DNA of 64,000 bases from Terrabacter sp. Root181 (GCF_001428505.1 NZ_LMHU01000006.1:712-64711), one strand, 5' to 3'; positions 1-9,230 are shown, counted from the stretch's first letter. Numbers and translations are program-made. The notes: a model not told the origin generated them from the sequence alone.

Positions 1-3000
1 CGGTGGTTCCGTCGCCGAAGTCGAAGGCGTAGGTCAGGCTCTGGCCTTGTGGGTCGCTGGACGCGGACGCGTCCGCGGTGACGGGCAGTGGTGCCGTGCC
101 GCCGGTCGGGTTCATGCTCAGCGATGCGGCGGGGGGCTGGACGTTCGGGGCCGTCGTCGCCGTCACCGTGGTGCCGGCGATGCCGGTGAGCCCGCTAGCA
201 CTCGCCACCGTGACCGTGGCCGAGAACGTGCCCTGGCTCTGGTACACATGGGTCGCCGTGGGGGAGGTCTGCGCAGGCAGGACCGTCCCATCCCCGAAGT
301 CGAACGCATATGTCAGCGCGGCGCCCTGGGGATCGGTGGAGGCGGACGCGTCCGCCGTCACCGGCAGGGGCGCAACCCCATCGGTCGGTGTGACGGTGAG
401 CACCGCGGTGGGTGGCAGTACGGGTGGCGGTGGGGCGTTGACCGTGACGGTCCCGCTGGCGGTGCCGGTGACGCCGGAGGTGTTCCGCGCGGTGACCCTG
501 ACGGTGTAGACCCCGCTGTTGAGGTACGTGTGGCTGACGGTTGGCTGGGCCTGCGGCGTCACGGTGGCGCCGTCACCGAAGTCGAACGCGTAGCTCAGGA
601 CCTGCCCCTGAGGGTCGACAGAGGCGCTGGCGTCTGCGGTTACCGCGAGGGGTGCGGTGCCCTGCGACGGGGTGAGGGTCAGGCCGGCGACCGGCGGCTG
701 GATGGGGACGGGCACGATGTCCGGTTGCAGCTCGTAGGCGCCGAGGTCGTCATACAGGCGCGGTCCGGCCGCGAAGGCATTGCTGACGTTGGGGTCTCGC
801 ACTCGTGGGTAGCTCAGGATGTCGGTGGTCTGCTCACCCGGCACCCCGCTGTCGGCACGGTCGATGGCGGGCGATCCCTCCTTGAGCTGCAGGTTCCAAG
901 ACGGCTTGTCGAGGAACACGGGGTCAGCCTGTATCCCTGCGGCCTCCTGCCCGGACGCCGACTTCATCGCGGTCAGGGTGCTGTACGTCGTTCCCCACGC
1001 GTACATCACTCCCGACTTGCTCAGGTAGACCAGGTTGTGGTCCACCAACGTGGAGTTCTGGGCGCCGTCCCATACACCGATGTTGCCGGCGCGGCGAGCG
1101 CAGGCGATGCCTGAATACGCTGGGTAGACGGCGTTGTCGACGGCGATGTTGTTGGCGATGCGGTAGCTCCCCGACGTCGCGCCTTCGAGGTTGATGCCGC
1201 TCGTGCAGTTGTGGAAAACGGTGTTCCCGACGATCGTGCCGCCGGTCACGTTGAGGTTGTCGATGCCGTGGTCCCCGTTGTTGTAGGTGACGTTCAAGGT
1301 GACCAGGTTGTTGTTGGCGCCGGTGTAGAGCTGGACACCCGTGTCCTCGTTGTCGTGGGTGACGTTGCGGGTGATGGTGTTGCCCGGACTGGTGACGTTG
1401 ATGCCGGTGGCGTTGCGTTGCCACCCCTGCGCGTTGTAGCTCGACTCGTTGCTGCTGATCGTGTTGCCGGTCGACGTGTTGGTCACGTAGATGCCGGTGT
1501 CGCTGTTGTGGGTGGTGTCGTTGTTGGACACCACTGAGTTGTTGGTGGCCCGGATGCTGATCCCGGGGGCCGTCGCTCCCTGCACCTGCCGACCGGTGTT
1601 GGTGACGGTGTTGCCGGCGACGGTGATGTGGTCGCTCTTGGTGACATAGACCCCGTCACCAGTGGTCGCCGTGAAGGTGAGGTTGGACAAAGTGATGTAG
1701 CTCTTGTTCGAGATGTAGGCCCCGTTGGTCACACCATTGCCGATCACTGGGCTGCGGCCCGGCCAGCTGGTGATCGTGACCGGTGCACTGGCCGTGCCTG
1801 ACACGGACGGCTTGATCGTCTCGGCGTAGCTCCCGTCTCCGATGTAGAGGGCGTTGCCAGGCTGCAAGCGGGCCACCCCCTTGGTGACCGTGCAGAACGG
1901 CGCCTCCTTCGATCCGAGCCCCGAGTCGCTGCAGGCCGAGCTCGTCTTGTCCACGTAGAAGTCGCTGGCAACCGGCAGGGCCGGTGGAGTGCCGATGACG
2001 AACTCGTCGATGACACTTCCGGCACTGCACGTCAGGTCCTCACCCGGTGTGGACTGGTCGCAGATCGCCTGCAGCTTGATCCCGGTGTCGCCGACGTCGA
2101 CCCGCAAGTGAGACAGGTGCATGGCCCGGTTCGCGGTCCGCGCGTCTGTGCTGGTCCACGGCTGCTCGAGTGAGGAAGGCGCCCCCACCGTGACATGGGT
2201 GACGCCCTGGATGGGCTCGAACCGCTCGTAGTCGTGCGAGTGGCCGTTGATGTTCAGCACGTACTTGCTGTACGCCGCTCCGAAGCCGCCCAGAATGGAC
2301 GCGATCTGCGTCTCGCCAGCGTGGTAGCCGGTCGAGTACGCGGGACGGTGACCATAGGTGACGATGTACTTGATGTTCGGGTCGTCCTGGGCCTGGCGCA
2401 TCACCGGTCCGGCCTTGGACTGCCAGTCGGTCCACGCGCCGGTCCACGGCTCCGGGTAGGAGATGAACCGCACGGGCCCGGAGTCGAACCACCCCCAGTC
2501 GTCGCCGCAACACGAGATCGCCGGAGACCCGGGGGAGGCGGCGGCATTCGGCAGCAGCAGGCGACCCTTGTAGTTTCGCAGGTCGTCTGATCCCGGCACG
2601 TCGTACTCGTGGTTGCCCCAGGCGGGCATGTACGCGGCCCGTACGCTCCAGCGCATCACGTCGTTGAAGTGCGTGTCGACGGCACTTTGACCGCTGCTCC
2701 CGCTGTTGGCATACGTGAGGTCGCCCACCATGAGCACGAACGACGGGTCATCCGCGCTGATGTTGTCCAGCGTGGTCCCGAGCTTCCCGAAGTGCGCTGT
2801 GTCACCGATGTCCCCGATGGCATCGAACCGGTAGTTCGTCGTCGGCGGGGCATGGAAGGTGTAGTCCGGGCCTCCGCCGATCGAGTAGTGGTACGTGCTG
2901 CCGGCACTGAGCCCCCCGATCTCCAGCTGCCAGAACGGACCGGGTGACGACCATGGCATCCAGGCGGGCGCCACTCCCGTGGCGGAGTTTCCGTAGTCCG

Positions 3001-3235
3001 TCGTCGTCCCCCAGCGCACGTCGTTGGCCTGACCGCGCCAGTCGATGGCGACAGAGTTGGAGCCCGTGAACGTGTAATGCACCTCGTCAGACACTGTGGC
3101 GGCCCACGTCGCCGAGGGGCTGCCGCCAACGGCGAGCACCATCGCCGCGACCAAGCTCATCCCGGCACTGCGCAGAGCCAGACGTACCCGGGAGGTCCCC
3201 GGGCGCGAAGGCCGGGATGGTGGCCACGGAGTCAT
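1..3235 (-). CDS. Secreted purple-acid-phosphatase-like / beta-helix / PKD protein (C-terminus beyond window)
   Basis: At least 1078 residues, open to the left edge, so the C-terminus is missing. Residues 1-45 look like a signal peptide with a hydrophobic core (SLVAAMVLAV) and an Ala-x-Ala-like end. Residues 45-125 resemble the small N-terminal domain of purple acid phosphatases. Residues 135-365 show the full metallophosphoesterase motif set: GDIGD, VGDLTYA, GNHEYD (near 208), YGHRP and GHSHDYER (near 332). From about 428 (DFYVDKTSS) to 790 come Asn/Thr/Gly-rich repeats typical of a right-handed parallel beta-helix. From about 845 there are at least three PKD-like repeats, each with YAFDFGDGT. 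I infer an extracellular phosphoesterase with polymer or surface binding modules. Alternative starts exist near the signal core (MSLVAA). Confidence 0.85.
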   Translation of the reverse strand, partial: MTPWPPSRPSRPGTSRVRLALRSAGMSLVAAMVLAVGGSPSATWAATVSDEVHYTFTGSNSVAIDWRGQANDVRWGTTTDYGNSATGVAPAWMPWSSPGPFWQLEIGGLSAGSTYHYSIGGGPDYTFHAPPTTNYRFDAIGDIGDTAHFGKLGTTLDNISADDPSFVLMVGDLTYANSGSSGQSAVDTHFNDVMRWSVRAAYMPAWGNHEYDVPGSDDLRNYKGRLLLPNAAASPGSPAISCCGDDWGWFDSGPVRFISYPEPWTGAWTDWQSKAGPVMRQAQDDPNIKYIVTYGHRPAYSTGYHAGETQIASILGGFGAAYSKYVLNINGHSHDYERFEPIQGVTHVTVGAPSSLEQPWTSTDARTANRAMHLSHLRVDVGDTGIKLQAICDQSTPGEDLTCSAGSVIDEFVIGTPPALPVASDFYVDKTSSACSDSGLGSKEAPFCTVTKGVARLQPGNALYIGDGSYAETIKPSVSGTASAPVTITSWPGRSPVIGNGVTNGAYISNKSYITLSNLTFTATTGDGVYVTKSDHITVAGNTVTNTGRQVQGATAPGISIRATNNSVVSNNDTTHNSDTGIYVTNTSTGNTISSNESSYNAQGWQRNATGINVTSPGNTITRNVTHDNEDTGVQLYTGANNNLVTLNVTYNNGDHGIDNLNVTGGTIVGNTVFHNCTSGINLEGATSGSYRIANNIAVDNAVYPAYSGIACARRAGNIGVWDGAQNSTLVDHNLVYLSKSGVMYAWGTTYSTLTAMKSASGQEAAGIQADPVFLDKPSWNLQLKEGSPAIDRADSGVPGEQTTDILSYPRVRDPNVSNAFAAGPRLYDDLGAYELQPDIVPVPIQPPVAGLTLTPSQGTAPLAVTADASASVDPQGQVLSYAFDFGDGATVTPQAQPTVSHTYLNSGVYTVRVTARNTSGVTGTASGTVTVNAPPPPVLPPTAVLTVTPTDGVAPLPVTADASASTDPQGAALTYAFDFGDGTVLPAQTSPTATHVYQSQGTFSATVTVASASGLTGIAGTTVTATTAPNVQPPAASLSMNPTGGTAPLPVTADASASSDPQGQSLTYAFDFGDGTT

Positions 3236-3463
3236 GCTTGAAACGCTATGGACTCGACCCTCACTCGTGGCCCGCCGAATGCCCGACCTGCTTCTACGAC
3301 ATTTGGATGACGCCGCAACAACCCGCAACTGAGGTCCGAACGGGCCTCGATGCTCAAGTGTGTTGTCAGGCAGTGCAGGGCCAGGCTCGCCTGCCCGCGG
3401 CGAAGTCGTTCGCCGTGCCCGACCACACGACGGCTTCCACCGGGACTGCAGGCGGGCAAGCCC

Positions 3464-3922
3464 TTAGGCGCCGTCGTTGCCGTCGCGCAGGGCTTGGATC
3501 ATGCTGCGCAGGATGCGGAAGGCGTCCTGGTGCTCGGTCTCGGTCATACCCCCCAGCATTCGCACCTCGACGGACCGAACCGCCACCGTGGCCTTCTCCA
3601 GGCTCCGTCGGCCGCGAGGCGTCAGTCGCGTCGGAAGAGCCTTGCCGACGGGTGCCTCCGCGGGCCGGGTCACGTAGCCCTCCCGTTCAAGGGCTTGGAG
3701 AAGCACGTTCATCGACTGGCGGGTCACGAATGCTCCTCGGGCCAGCTCAGAGTTCGACAAGCCCGGGCGCTGAGCCAGCAGCTCGAGGCACGAGTAGCGC
3801 GTCACGCTCATCCCGAGCGGCCGCAGCACGTCCTCCATGGCGGCGCGGAGGGCGCTCGACGCCTCTTTCAGCAGGTAGCCCAGTGACGTCTCCAGGTCGA
3901 CGCCGACCCCGTGTTGACTCAT
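3464..3922 (-). CDS. MarR family transcriptional regulator
   Basis: 152 residues, the usual size for MarR dimers. The winged-helix part is recognisable: SVTRYSCLELLAQRPGLSNSELARG, then the recognition region FVTRQSMNVLLQALEREGYV and a wing with RP..APVGKALPTRLTPRG. The C-terminal part would form the dimer helices. It is divergent from the VOC gene at 3985. I chose the ATG at 3922 because family similarity begins just after it; an in-frame start at 3958 would lie inside the operator region. No good ribosome site precedes 3922, so the message may be leaderless. The first palindrome overlaps this start codon, which suggests autorepression. The ligand is unknown. Confidence 0.88.
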   Translation of the reverse strand: MSQHGVGVDLETSLGYLLKEASSALRAAMEDVLRPLGMSVTRYSCLELLAQRPGLSNSELARGAFVTRQSMNVLLQALEREGYVTRPAEAPVGKALPTRLTPRGRRSLEKATVAVRSVEVRMLGGMTETEHQDAFRILRSMIQALRDGNDGA

Positions 3923-3938
3923 GTCAGTAGTCTGACAT
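3921..3938. promoter_or_regulatory. Operator 1 of the MarR/VOC divergon
   Basis: Perfect inverted repeat ATGTCAG-TAGT-CTGACAT that overlaps the marR start codon. The arms match those of the second palindrome 28 bp away (TGTCAG-N4-CTGACA). A site of this shape is what a MarR dimer would bind; the assignment to the neighbouring regulator is inference. Confidence 0.7.
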
Positions 3939-3948
3939 ACCGTCGTGC

Positions 3949-3966
3949 GTGTCAGCATCCTGACAC
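3949..3966. promoter_or_regulatory. Operator 2 of the MarR/VOC divergon
   Basis: Perfect inverted repeat GTGTCAG-CATC-CTGACAC, seven bases upstream of the ribosome site (AAGGAGG, 3973-3979) of the VOC gene. It shares the TGTCAG-N4-CTGACA core with operator 1. Centre-to-centre distance is 28 bp, a little under three helical turns. Confidence 0.7.
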
Positions 3967-3984
3967 GTAGCCAAGGAGGCAGTC

Positions 3985-4353
3985 TTGCCCGTCACCGGTC
4001 CCGATTTCATCTCACTCCAAGCAACCGACCTCAACGCCTCCCGGGAGTTCTACGAGCGGTACCTCGGTCTGGTCCGCTCGCAGGCCGGGCCGCCGCATGC
4101 CGTCGTCTTCGAGACCACGCCGATCGCATTCGCACTGCGCGACCTCGTGCCCGGTACCGAACTCGCCTCTGTTGCCCAGCCCGGCGTCGGTGCCGCGATC
4201 TGGCTCCACGCCACGGACGTCCAGGCCATCCACGATGCCCTGGACGCCGACGGTCACACCATCGTCTCGGCGCCCATCGACGGCCCTTTCGGCCGCACGT
4301 TCACCTTTGCGGACCCCGACGGCTACCACGTCACACTGCACGACCGCGCCTGA
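3985..4353 (+). CDS. VOC (glyoxalase/dioxygenase superfamily) protein
   Basis: 122 residues starting at a TTG with a strong AAGGAGG site five bases ahead, so this start is well supported. The beta-alpha-beta-beta-beta pattern of vicinal-oxygen-chelate proteins is visible: ISLQATDLNASREFYERYLGL near the start, and FGRTFTFADPDGYHVTLHD at the end. The family includes glyoxalases, dioxygenases and drug-binding or fosfomycin-type resistance proteins. The substrate cannot be told from the sequence. It is divergently paired with the MarR gene and probably controlled by it. Confidence 0.85.
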   Translation: MPVTGPDFISLQATDLNASREFYERYLGLVRSQAGPPHAVVFETTPIAFALRDLVPGTELASVAQPGVGAAIWLHATDVQAIHDALDADGHTIVSAPIDGPFGRTFTFADPDGYHVTLHDRA

Positions 4354-4629
4354 GGCCAACCGCCACAAGACGTTCGGGGTTCTCCGGGGAATGGGTTGCC
4401 CGTAGAGCCTCTTGGGGCTGACGTGCGCGAGAACGGTTCGGCCCCAGCGGTTCTCGGCAAATCTGGGATCCCGGGATCGCTGGACCTCAACCACCATCTG
4501 GCTCGGCTTCTCAACCCGGAAGAGTGAGGTCGAGCCCGTCCTGCCGGTGCCACCGTGGTCGAGCGAGATGGACGTGGTTCGTGGTTTGTGCGGAAGTGCC
4601 CGGGCAGGTCAGGAGATCAGGAGTTCGCC

Positions 4630-5331
4630 ATGCCGGAGTGGTTCGTGCTGGTCGGTGTGTTGGTCATCGTCGTCGGTTTCCTTCTGAAGCTGGACGTCAT
4701 CGCTGTCGTCATCGCCGCCGCACTGGTGACGACACTCGCGGCGGGCGAGTCCTTCCTCGCGTTCTTGGATCTCCTCGGCAAGGCGTTCGTCGACAACCGT
4801 GCGGTGTCGTTGTTCCTCCTGACGCTGCCGATGATCGCTCTCTCGGAGCGGTACGGGCTCAAGGAGCAAGCCATCAACCTCATCAGCAAGCTGCATGCGC
4901 TCACGCCAGGCAGGTTCCTGACCATCTACACCGTCATCCGGCAGCTCACGGGCATCTTCGGGATCCGGATCAGCGGCATGGTCCAGTTCGTCCGGCCGAT
5001 CGTGCACCCGATGAGCTCGGCCGCGGCGAAGAGCCGTGGCTCGAGCTCCGAGTCGGACACCGAGCTGGTCAAGGCGGAGAGCGCGCTGTCGGAGAACATC
5101 GGGAACTTCTTCGGGCAGAACGGCTTCGTCGCCGCCTCCGGAGTCCTGCTGATCGTCGGCACCCTGACGGAGGCCGGCTACGACGTCACCCCGGAGCTCA
5201 TCGCGGCCGCGTCGCTGCCGATGATCCTGATCGCCGCCATCGTCGCCGCCGTCCATTTCTGGAACATCGACCGCCGGCTCACCAAACACACCGCGGACGC
5301 TGAGGGGAGCGAGGTGGCCGGCGATGAGTGA
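4630..5331 (+). CDS. DUF969 family membrane protein, 5-oxoproline transporter subunit
   Basis: 233 residues with about five or six hydrophobic segments (FVLVGVLVIVVGFLLKL, VIAVVIAAALVTTLA and others). The family hallmark GKAFVDNR followed by a hydrophobic stretch and LSERYGLKEQA is present, as is QFVRPIVHPMS. DUF969 and DUF979 proteins are annotated as paired 5-oxoproline (pyroglutamate) transporter subunits, and here they precede pyroglutamyl peptidase. I chose ATG 4630 with AGGAG six bases before it; a longer reading from 4555 has no supporting site. The gene overlaps the DUF979 gene by 8 bases. Confidence 0.88.
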   Translation: MPEWFVLVGVLVIVVGFLLKLDVIAVVIAAALVTTLAAGESFLAFLDLLGKAFVDNRAVSLFLLTLPMIALSERYGLKEQAINLISKLHALTPGRFLTIYTVIRQLTGIFGIRISGMVQFVRPIVHPMSSAAAKSRGSSSESDTELVKAESALSENIGNFFGQNGFVAASGVLLIVGTLTEAGYDVTPELIAAASLPMILIAAIVAAVHFWNIDRRLTKHTADAEGSEVAGDE

Positions 5332-6256
5332 CCTCGGACCGGGGCTCCTCGAAGCCACCTTCGTGCTCATCGGCGTCCTGCTCGCCGTCACCGGCATCCG
5401 GGCGTTCCTCGACCACTCGAACCCGCGCCGGGTCACGACGGCAGCGTTCTGGCTGCTGCTCAGCATCACGTTCGCGTTCGGCGCCGTGCTGCCCGACCGG
5501 CTCGCCGGCATCATCGTCCTGGCCGTCGGCGCGTTGTCCTTGGCACGAGGTGTCAAGACCGGCACCTTCGACGAGGGCACACCGGAGGACCGGGGAGCGC
5601 ACGCCCGACGGCTCGGGAACTGGCTGTTCGCGCCGGCGCTGTCCCTGGCCGCGATCGCGGTCCTGATCTCGACGTGGGCGCCGTTCGGTGACCAGTCGGG
5701 CTCGATCGCGATCGGCATCGCGTCGGTCCTCGCCCTGGTCATCGCCTGGGTCCTGACCCGTGCTCCGGCCCCGGTGGTCGTGGCGCAGTCCGACCGGATG
5801 ATCCAGCAGGTCGGCCCGATCGGCATGCTCCCGCAGTTCCTCGCGATGCTCGGTGTCGTCTTCACCAACGGGGGCGTCGGCGAGGTCGTCGCCAACGGCA
5901 TCGCCAAGATCGTGCCGGAAGGCAACCAGCTGGCCGGCGTCATCGCCTACTGCGTCGGCATGGCCCTGTTCACCATCATCGTCGGCAACACGTTCGCCGC
6001 GTTCACGGTGATCACGACCGGCATCGGGATCCCGTTCGTCATCGCGCTCGGGGGCAACCCCGTCATCGTCGGCGCGATCGCCATGACGACCGGCTTCTGC
6101 GGCACCCTGGTCACCCCGATGGCGGCCAACTTCAACGCTCTGCCGGTCGGCCTGCTCGAGATGAAGAACACCTACGGCGTCATCAAGGCGCAAGCACCAC
6201 TGGCAGCAGTCCTGTTCGTCATCCAGGTCGTCCTGATGTACGTCTGGGCGTTCTGA
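5324..6256 (+). CDS. DUF979 family membrane protein, 5-oxoproline transporter subunit
   Basis: 310 residues with about nine hydrophobic segments. The family C-terminal block is clear: [19 protein letters not shown], then [26 protein letters not shown], and [23 protein letters not shown]. The start codon lies inside the end of the DUF969 gene, a sign of translational coupling and of a two-part transporter. The pyroglutamyl peptidase follows after 25 bases. Transport of 5-oxoproline rests on family annotation and on this neighbourhood, not on a visible binding site. Confidence 0.88.
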   Translation: MSDLGPGLLEATFVLIGVLLAVTGIRAFLDHSNPRRVTTAAFWLLLSITFAFGAVLPDRLAGIIVLAVGALSLARGVKTGTFDEGTPEDRGAHARRLGNWLFAPALSLAAIAVLISTWAPFGDQSGSIAIGIASVLALVIAWVLTRAPAPVVVAQSDRMIQQVGPIGMLPQFLAMLGVVFTNGGVGEVVANGIAKIVPEGNQLAGVIAYCVGMALFTIIVGNTFAAFTVITTGIGIPFVIALGGNPVIVGAIAMTTGFCGTLVTPMAANFNALPVGLLEMKNTYGVIKAQAPLAAVLFVIQVVLMYVWAF

Positions 6257-6281
6257 CCCAGGGAAGATGGAGGCACGTCTC

Positions 6282-6929
6282 ATGAAGATCCTGGTCACCG
6301 GCTTCGAGCCGTTCGGCGGCGAGCCCATCAACCCCTCGTGGGAGGCGGTCCGTCACCTTCCCGACACGATCTCGGGCGCCGAGATCATCAAGGTGCAGAT
6401 CCCCGTGGTGTTCGGTCGGTCGGCCGACGTCGTCCATGAGGCGATCGTCGAGCACGACCCGGACGTCGTGCTCCACGTCGGGCAGGCCGGCGGCCGGTTC
6501 GAGGTGACCCCCGAGCGCGTCGCCATCAACGTCGACGACGGCCGTATCCCGGACAACGACGGGAAACAGCCCATCGACACCCCGATCCGGGAGGACGGAC
6601 CGGCCGCCTACTTCACCTCGCTGCCCGTCAAGGCGATGGTCACCGCGATGCGGCGGGCGGGGATCCCGGGGCGGGTCTCCAACACGGCCGGCACTTATGT
6701 CTGCAACCACATCATGTACCAGTCCCTCTACATGAGCGATCACGAGTTCCCCGGCAAGAGAGCCGGTTTCGTCCACGTGCCCTACTCGCCGCAGCAGGTC
6801 GTCAACCAGCCTCCTCAGCCGTCGATGGGAATCGACGACATGACGACGGCTCTGGCCGCGGGTATCGGCGCCATCGTCGAGTACGCCGACAAGCCCGACG
6901 AGCGCACCGTCGGCGGGTCCATCCACTAG
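6282..6929 (+). CDS. pcp: Pyroglutamyl-peptidase I
   Basis: 215 residues, the normal length for this cysteine peptidase (family C15), which removes N-terminal 5-oxoproline from peptides in the cytoplasm. The opening [18 protein letters not shown] is diagnostic. The catalytic triad is readable as Glu78 ([12 protein letters not shown]), Cys141 ([12 protein letters not shown]) and His165 (FVHVPYSP). The ATG at 6282 is preferred because GGAGG lies eight bases upstream; an ATG five codons earlier has none. It is the third gene of the DUF969-DUF979-pcp operon, so imported or peptide-derived 5-oxoproline is the likely theme. Confidence 0.95.
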   Translation: MKILVTGFEPFGGEPINPSWEAVRHLPDTISGAEIIKVQIPVVFGRSADVVHEAIVEHDPDVVLHVGQAGGRFEVTPERVAINVDDGRIPDNDGKQPIDTPIREDGPAAYFTSLPVKAMVTAMRRAGIPGRVSNTAGTYVCNHIMYQSLYMSDHEFPGKRAGFVHVPYSPQQVVNQPPQPSMGIDDMTTALAAGIGAIVEYADKPDERTVGGSIH

Positions 6930-7031
6930 TCGCAGCCCCGAACCGTCAGCTTCGGTTCCCGGGTTCATCGCGCGTCACAGGTGGACCGCGATCCGCACCC
7001 GGGAACGTCGTATCGAGAGGCAGGTCCAAGC

Positions 7032-8465
7032 ATGGACGGCATCATCTTCGTGCTGGAGGCGCTGGTCGTCCTCGGGTGCATCCTCATGGGCACCCGGGTC
7101 AGCGGCGTCGGTGTCGGGCTCTGGGGCGGCCTCGGCGTGTTCGTCCTCGTCTTCGTCTTCCGTGAGGCTCCGGGCGAGCCGCCCGCGGCAGCCATCGCCA
7201 TCATCCTGGCCGTCGTGACGGCCGCCTCGATGATGCAGGCGGCCGGCGGGATCGACTGGATGGTGCTGGTGGCCGCCAGGATCATCGAGAGCCGACCGAA
7301 GCAGATCACCCTGATCGCCCCGCTCACGGCCTTCCTCTTCTCGGTCGGGGCGGGGACGAGCAACATCCTCTACCCCCTCCTGCCGGTGATCTACGACGTG
7401 TCGTACCGCAACGGCATACGTCCGTCGCGACCGATCAGCGTCAGCGTGGTCCAGTCCGGCGTCGCCCTGGCCGCCAGCCCGGTCTCGGCAGCGATGGCGG
7501 CCATGCTGACCCTCACCGACACCCCGACGTACGGCCTGGGGCTCACCCAGATCCTGCTCATCACCTTCCCCGCCTGTGTCATCGGCATCGTCGTGACGTC
7601 GCTCGTCGTCAACCGAATGGGCGCCGAGCTCGCCGACGACCCCGAGGTGCAGGAGCGGATCCGCGCCGGGCTCCTGGCCGCACCCGGACAGCCCGGTGCG
7701 GCAGCCACAGCCGCAGCGCCCCCGGCGAGCACCGGCGCGGGCGCGACGGATGCCCAGGCCCTTGGGACCGAGGCTCCCCTGGAGCCTGCGTCCGCGCGGC
7801 TGACCGCGACCAAGGAAGGGCGCAACGCGGCCATGGCGTTCCTGACGGGCGTGCTGCTGATCGTGGTGCTGGGCCTCTTCCCGGACCTGCGCCCGGCGTT
7901 CGACTCGGGCGAGGGTCCCGTCCCGATCGACATGACCACCACGATCGTCATGGTGATGTTCGTCGTCGGTGTCGCGATCCTCTTCCTGGGCAAGCCATCG
8001 GTGAAGACGGTGCCCGACCAGTCCGTGTTCAAGGCCGGCATGATGTCGGCCATCGCCCTCTTCGGCATCGCCTGGCTGACCGCGACGTTCATCGCGGCCA
8101 ACGAGGAGGTCATCGTCGAGACCGTCGGTGGGTGGGTCAACGACTACCGGTTCGTCTTCGCGCTGTCGGTCTTCATCGTCGCCGCCCTCACCACCAGCCA
8201 GTCGACCGCCACGCGGACCATGGTCCCGATCGGCCTGGCGGCCGGCCTCCCGCCGGGCATCGTCACCGGCATGTGGGCGGGCGCCATCGGCGGCGTCTAC
8301 ACGCTGCCGACGGGTGGTCCGCAGATCGCGGGCGCGAACTTCGACCTGTCTGGCACCACGAAGCTCGGCACCAAGCTGGTCGACCACAGCTACTTCGTCC
8401 CGATGCTGGTCCTGTCGGTGACCACCGTCGTCGTCGGCACCGCCATCGGAGCCGTCTTCTTCTAG
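7032..8465 (+). CDS. DcuA/DcuB-type anaerobic C4-dicarboxylate transporter
   Basis: 477 residues with about 11 hydrophobic segments. The N-terminal half matches Dcu exchangers closely: GVGLWGGLGVFVLVFVFRE.PGEPP, MMQAAGGIDWM, GAGTSNILYPLLPVIYDVSYRNGIRP and ASPVSAAMAAML. Dcu proteins exchange C4-dicarboxylates or aspartate in the inner membrane. A hydrophilic Ala/Pro-rich loop (about residues 215-255) splits the halves and is longer than in the second copy at 29826-31181. It lies 102 bases after pcp on the same strand and may belong to that operon, though its substrate here may be an amino acid rather than fumarate. Confidence 0.88.
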   Translation: MDGIIFVLEALVVLGCILMGTRVSGVGVGLWGGLGVFVLVFVFREAPGEPPAAAIAIILAVVTAASMMQAAGGIDWMVLVAARIIESRPKQITLIAPLTAFLFSVGAGTSNILYPLLPVIYDVSYRNGIRPSRPISVSVVQSGVALAASPVSAAMAAMLTLTDTPTYGLGLTQILLITFPACVIGIVVTSLVVNRMGAELADDPEVQERIRAGLLAAPGQPGAAATAAAPPASTGAGATDAQALGTEAPLEPASARLTATKEGRNAAMAFLTGVLLIVVLGLFPDLRPAFDSGEGPVPIDMTTTIVMVMFVVGVAILFLGKPSVKTVPDQSVFKAGMMSAIALFGIAWLTATFIAANEEVIVETVGGWVNDYRFVFALSVFIVAALTTSQSTATRTMVPIGLAAGLPPGIVTGMWAGAIGGVYTLPTGGPQIAGANFDLSGTTKLGTKLVDHSYFVPMLVLSVTTVVVGTAIGAVFF

Positions 8466-8836
8466 GGGAGTCGAACGGCGGTTCGTGCGTCGACGGCAGG
8501 GCCCGAACGCATCTCCTCACGCAGGTGACGCACGCCGATCCCTCCCGTTCAGCACCGAGGTTCGTGAGTCGCTGTCGTGCACCGTGTGCTGTTTCGACGG
8601 GCGGCAGGACCGACCCGTGGACTACGGGCCCAAGTGGGACACCATGGCCGAGCTGGAGAGCGGCACGCTCGAGAGCGAGAACCACCCCGGTGTCAGGTTC
8701 GACGCGAAGCCTGGGAACAGCGCTCTGCCAGGGAGAATCTGCCACCAAGTTCGGACCGCCGTGGCAACGCGATCGGCAGCCTTGAGGCCGTGCCGGCCGT
8801 CGGGCGTGGCGTCACCGATGAGGCTTGGTTGAGGAG
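8466..8836. other. Intergenic stretch without a convincing gene
   Basis: 371 bases between the Dcu gene and the zinc-ribbon gene, which converge. A plus-strand open frame (8485-8832) has no ribosome site, Arg/Ser-rich composition and no recognisable motif. I see no clear hairpin terminator or RNA. Confidence 0.5.
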
Positions 8837-9040
8837 CTAGTCCGTTGCGTGGCCCGGGGCCAACGGGTCACCGTCACCTGCGGTGCTGGTGGTCCAGCTC
8901 TCGAAACGTGCACCGCACGATGCGCACGTGTAGACGGCGAGGGCACCGTCCCCCTGCTTGTACGGAATCGCCTCAGGGCTACGGGTCGCTCCGCAGCTCG
9001 GGCACGTGGGGTGAGTGCTGCTGGTCGAGGGGTTTTCCAT
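8837..9040 (-). CDS. Small zinc-ribbon protein
   Basis: 67 residues. Two CxxC knuckles, CPSCG near residue 12 and CASCG near residue 34, are separated by a short beta segment (AIPYKQGDGALAVYT), the pattern of a zinc ribbon, followed by an aromatic FESW. The tail is acidic and Gly/Asp-rich and has no family features. The ATG at 9040 fits the domain start. A longer frame to 9295 would add residues that look non-coding and overlap the PRC-barrel start region. The ribosome site is weak. The function is unknown; such small ribbons often bind nucleic acid or act as partners. Confidence 0.65.
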   Translation of the reverse strand: MENPSTSSTHPTCPSCGATRSPEAIPYKQGDGALAVYTCASCGARFESWTTSTAGDGDPLAPGHATD

Positions 9041-9230
9041 GAGTCGTCCGTCTGTGTTCGGCGTGGTGCCGATACAGACTCTCCTTCCGCTGGAGGGTCG
9101 GATGGGATGGGCCGAGTCCGAGGGTCCTTCTTCGCCCATACCCACGTCAGCAGGTCGTTCACCCCGCCTGCTGGCGGTCATGACAGTCGCCTCACGAGCG
9201 GCAGGGCGAAATGCGTGGATCGTCGTAACC

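Noticed and set aside
1200-1950. Repeated GTTGTTGGT-like DNA in the first gene, resembling short tandem repeats or a CRISPR array
   Set aside because: The repeats are irregular and explained by Asn/Thr/Val-rich beta-helix turns in the minus-strand protein; there are no spacers of constant length.
4609-6331. Long minus-strand frames opposite the DUF969, DUF979 and pcp genes
   Set aside because: Composition is Arg/Asp/Thr-rich and non-globular; the plus strand has recognisable families with ribosome sites and coupled overlaps.
6975-8387. Minus-strand frame of 470 codons opposite the first Dcu gene
   Set aside because: His/Asp/Arg-rich shadow. The same sort of shadow appears opposite the second Dcu gene (28767-30995), as expected from shared coding sequence.
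8485-8832. Plus-strand frame of 115 codons in the gap after the first Dcu gene
   Set aside because: No ribosome site, no hydrophobic core or motif, and composition like random high-GC sequence.
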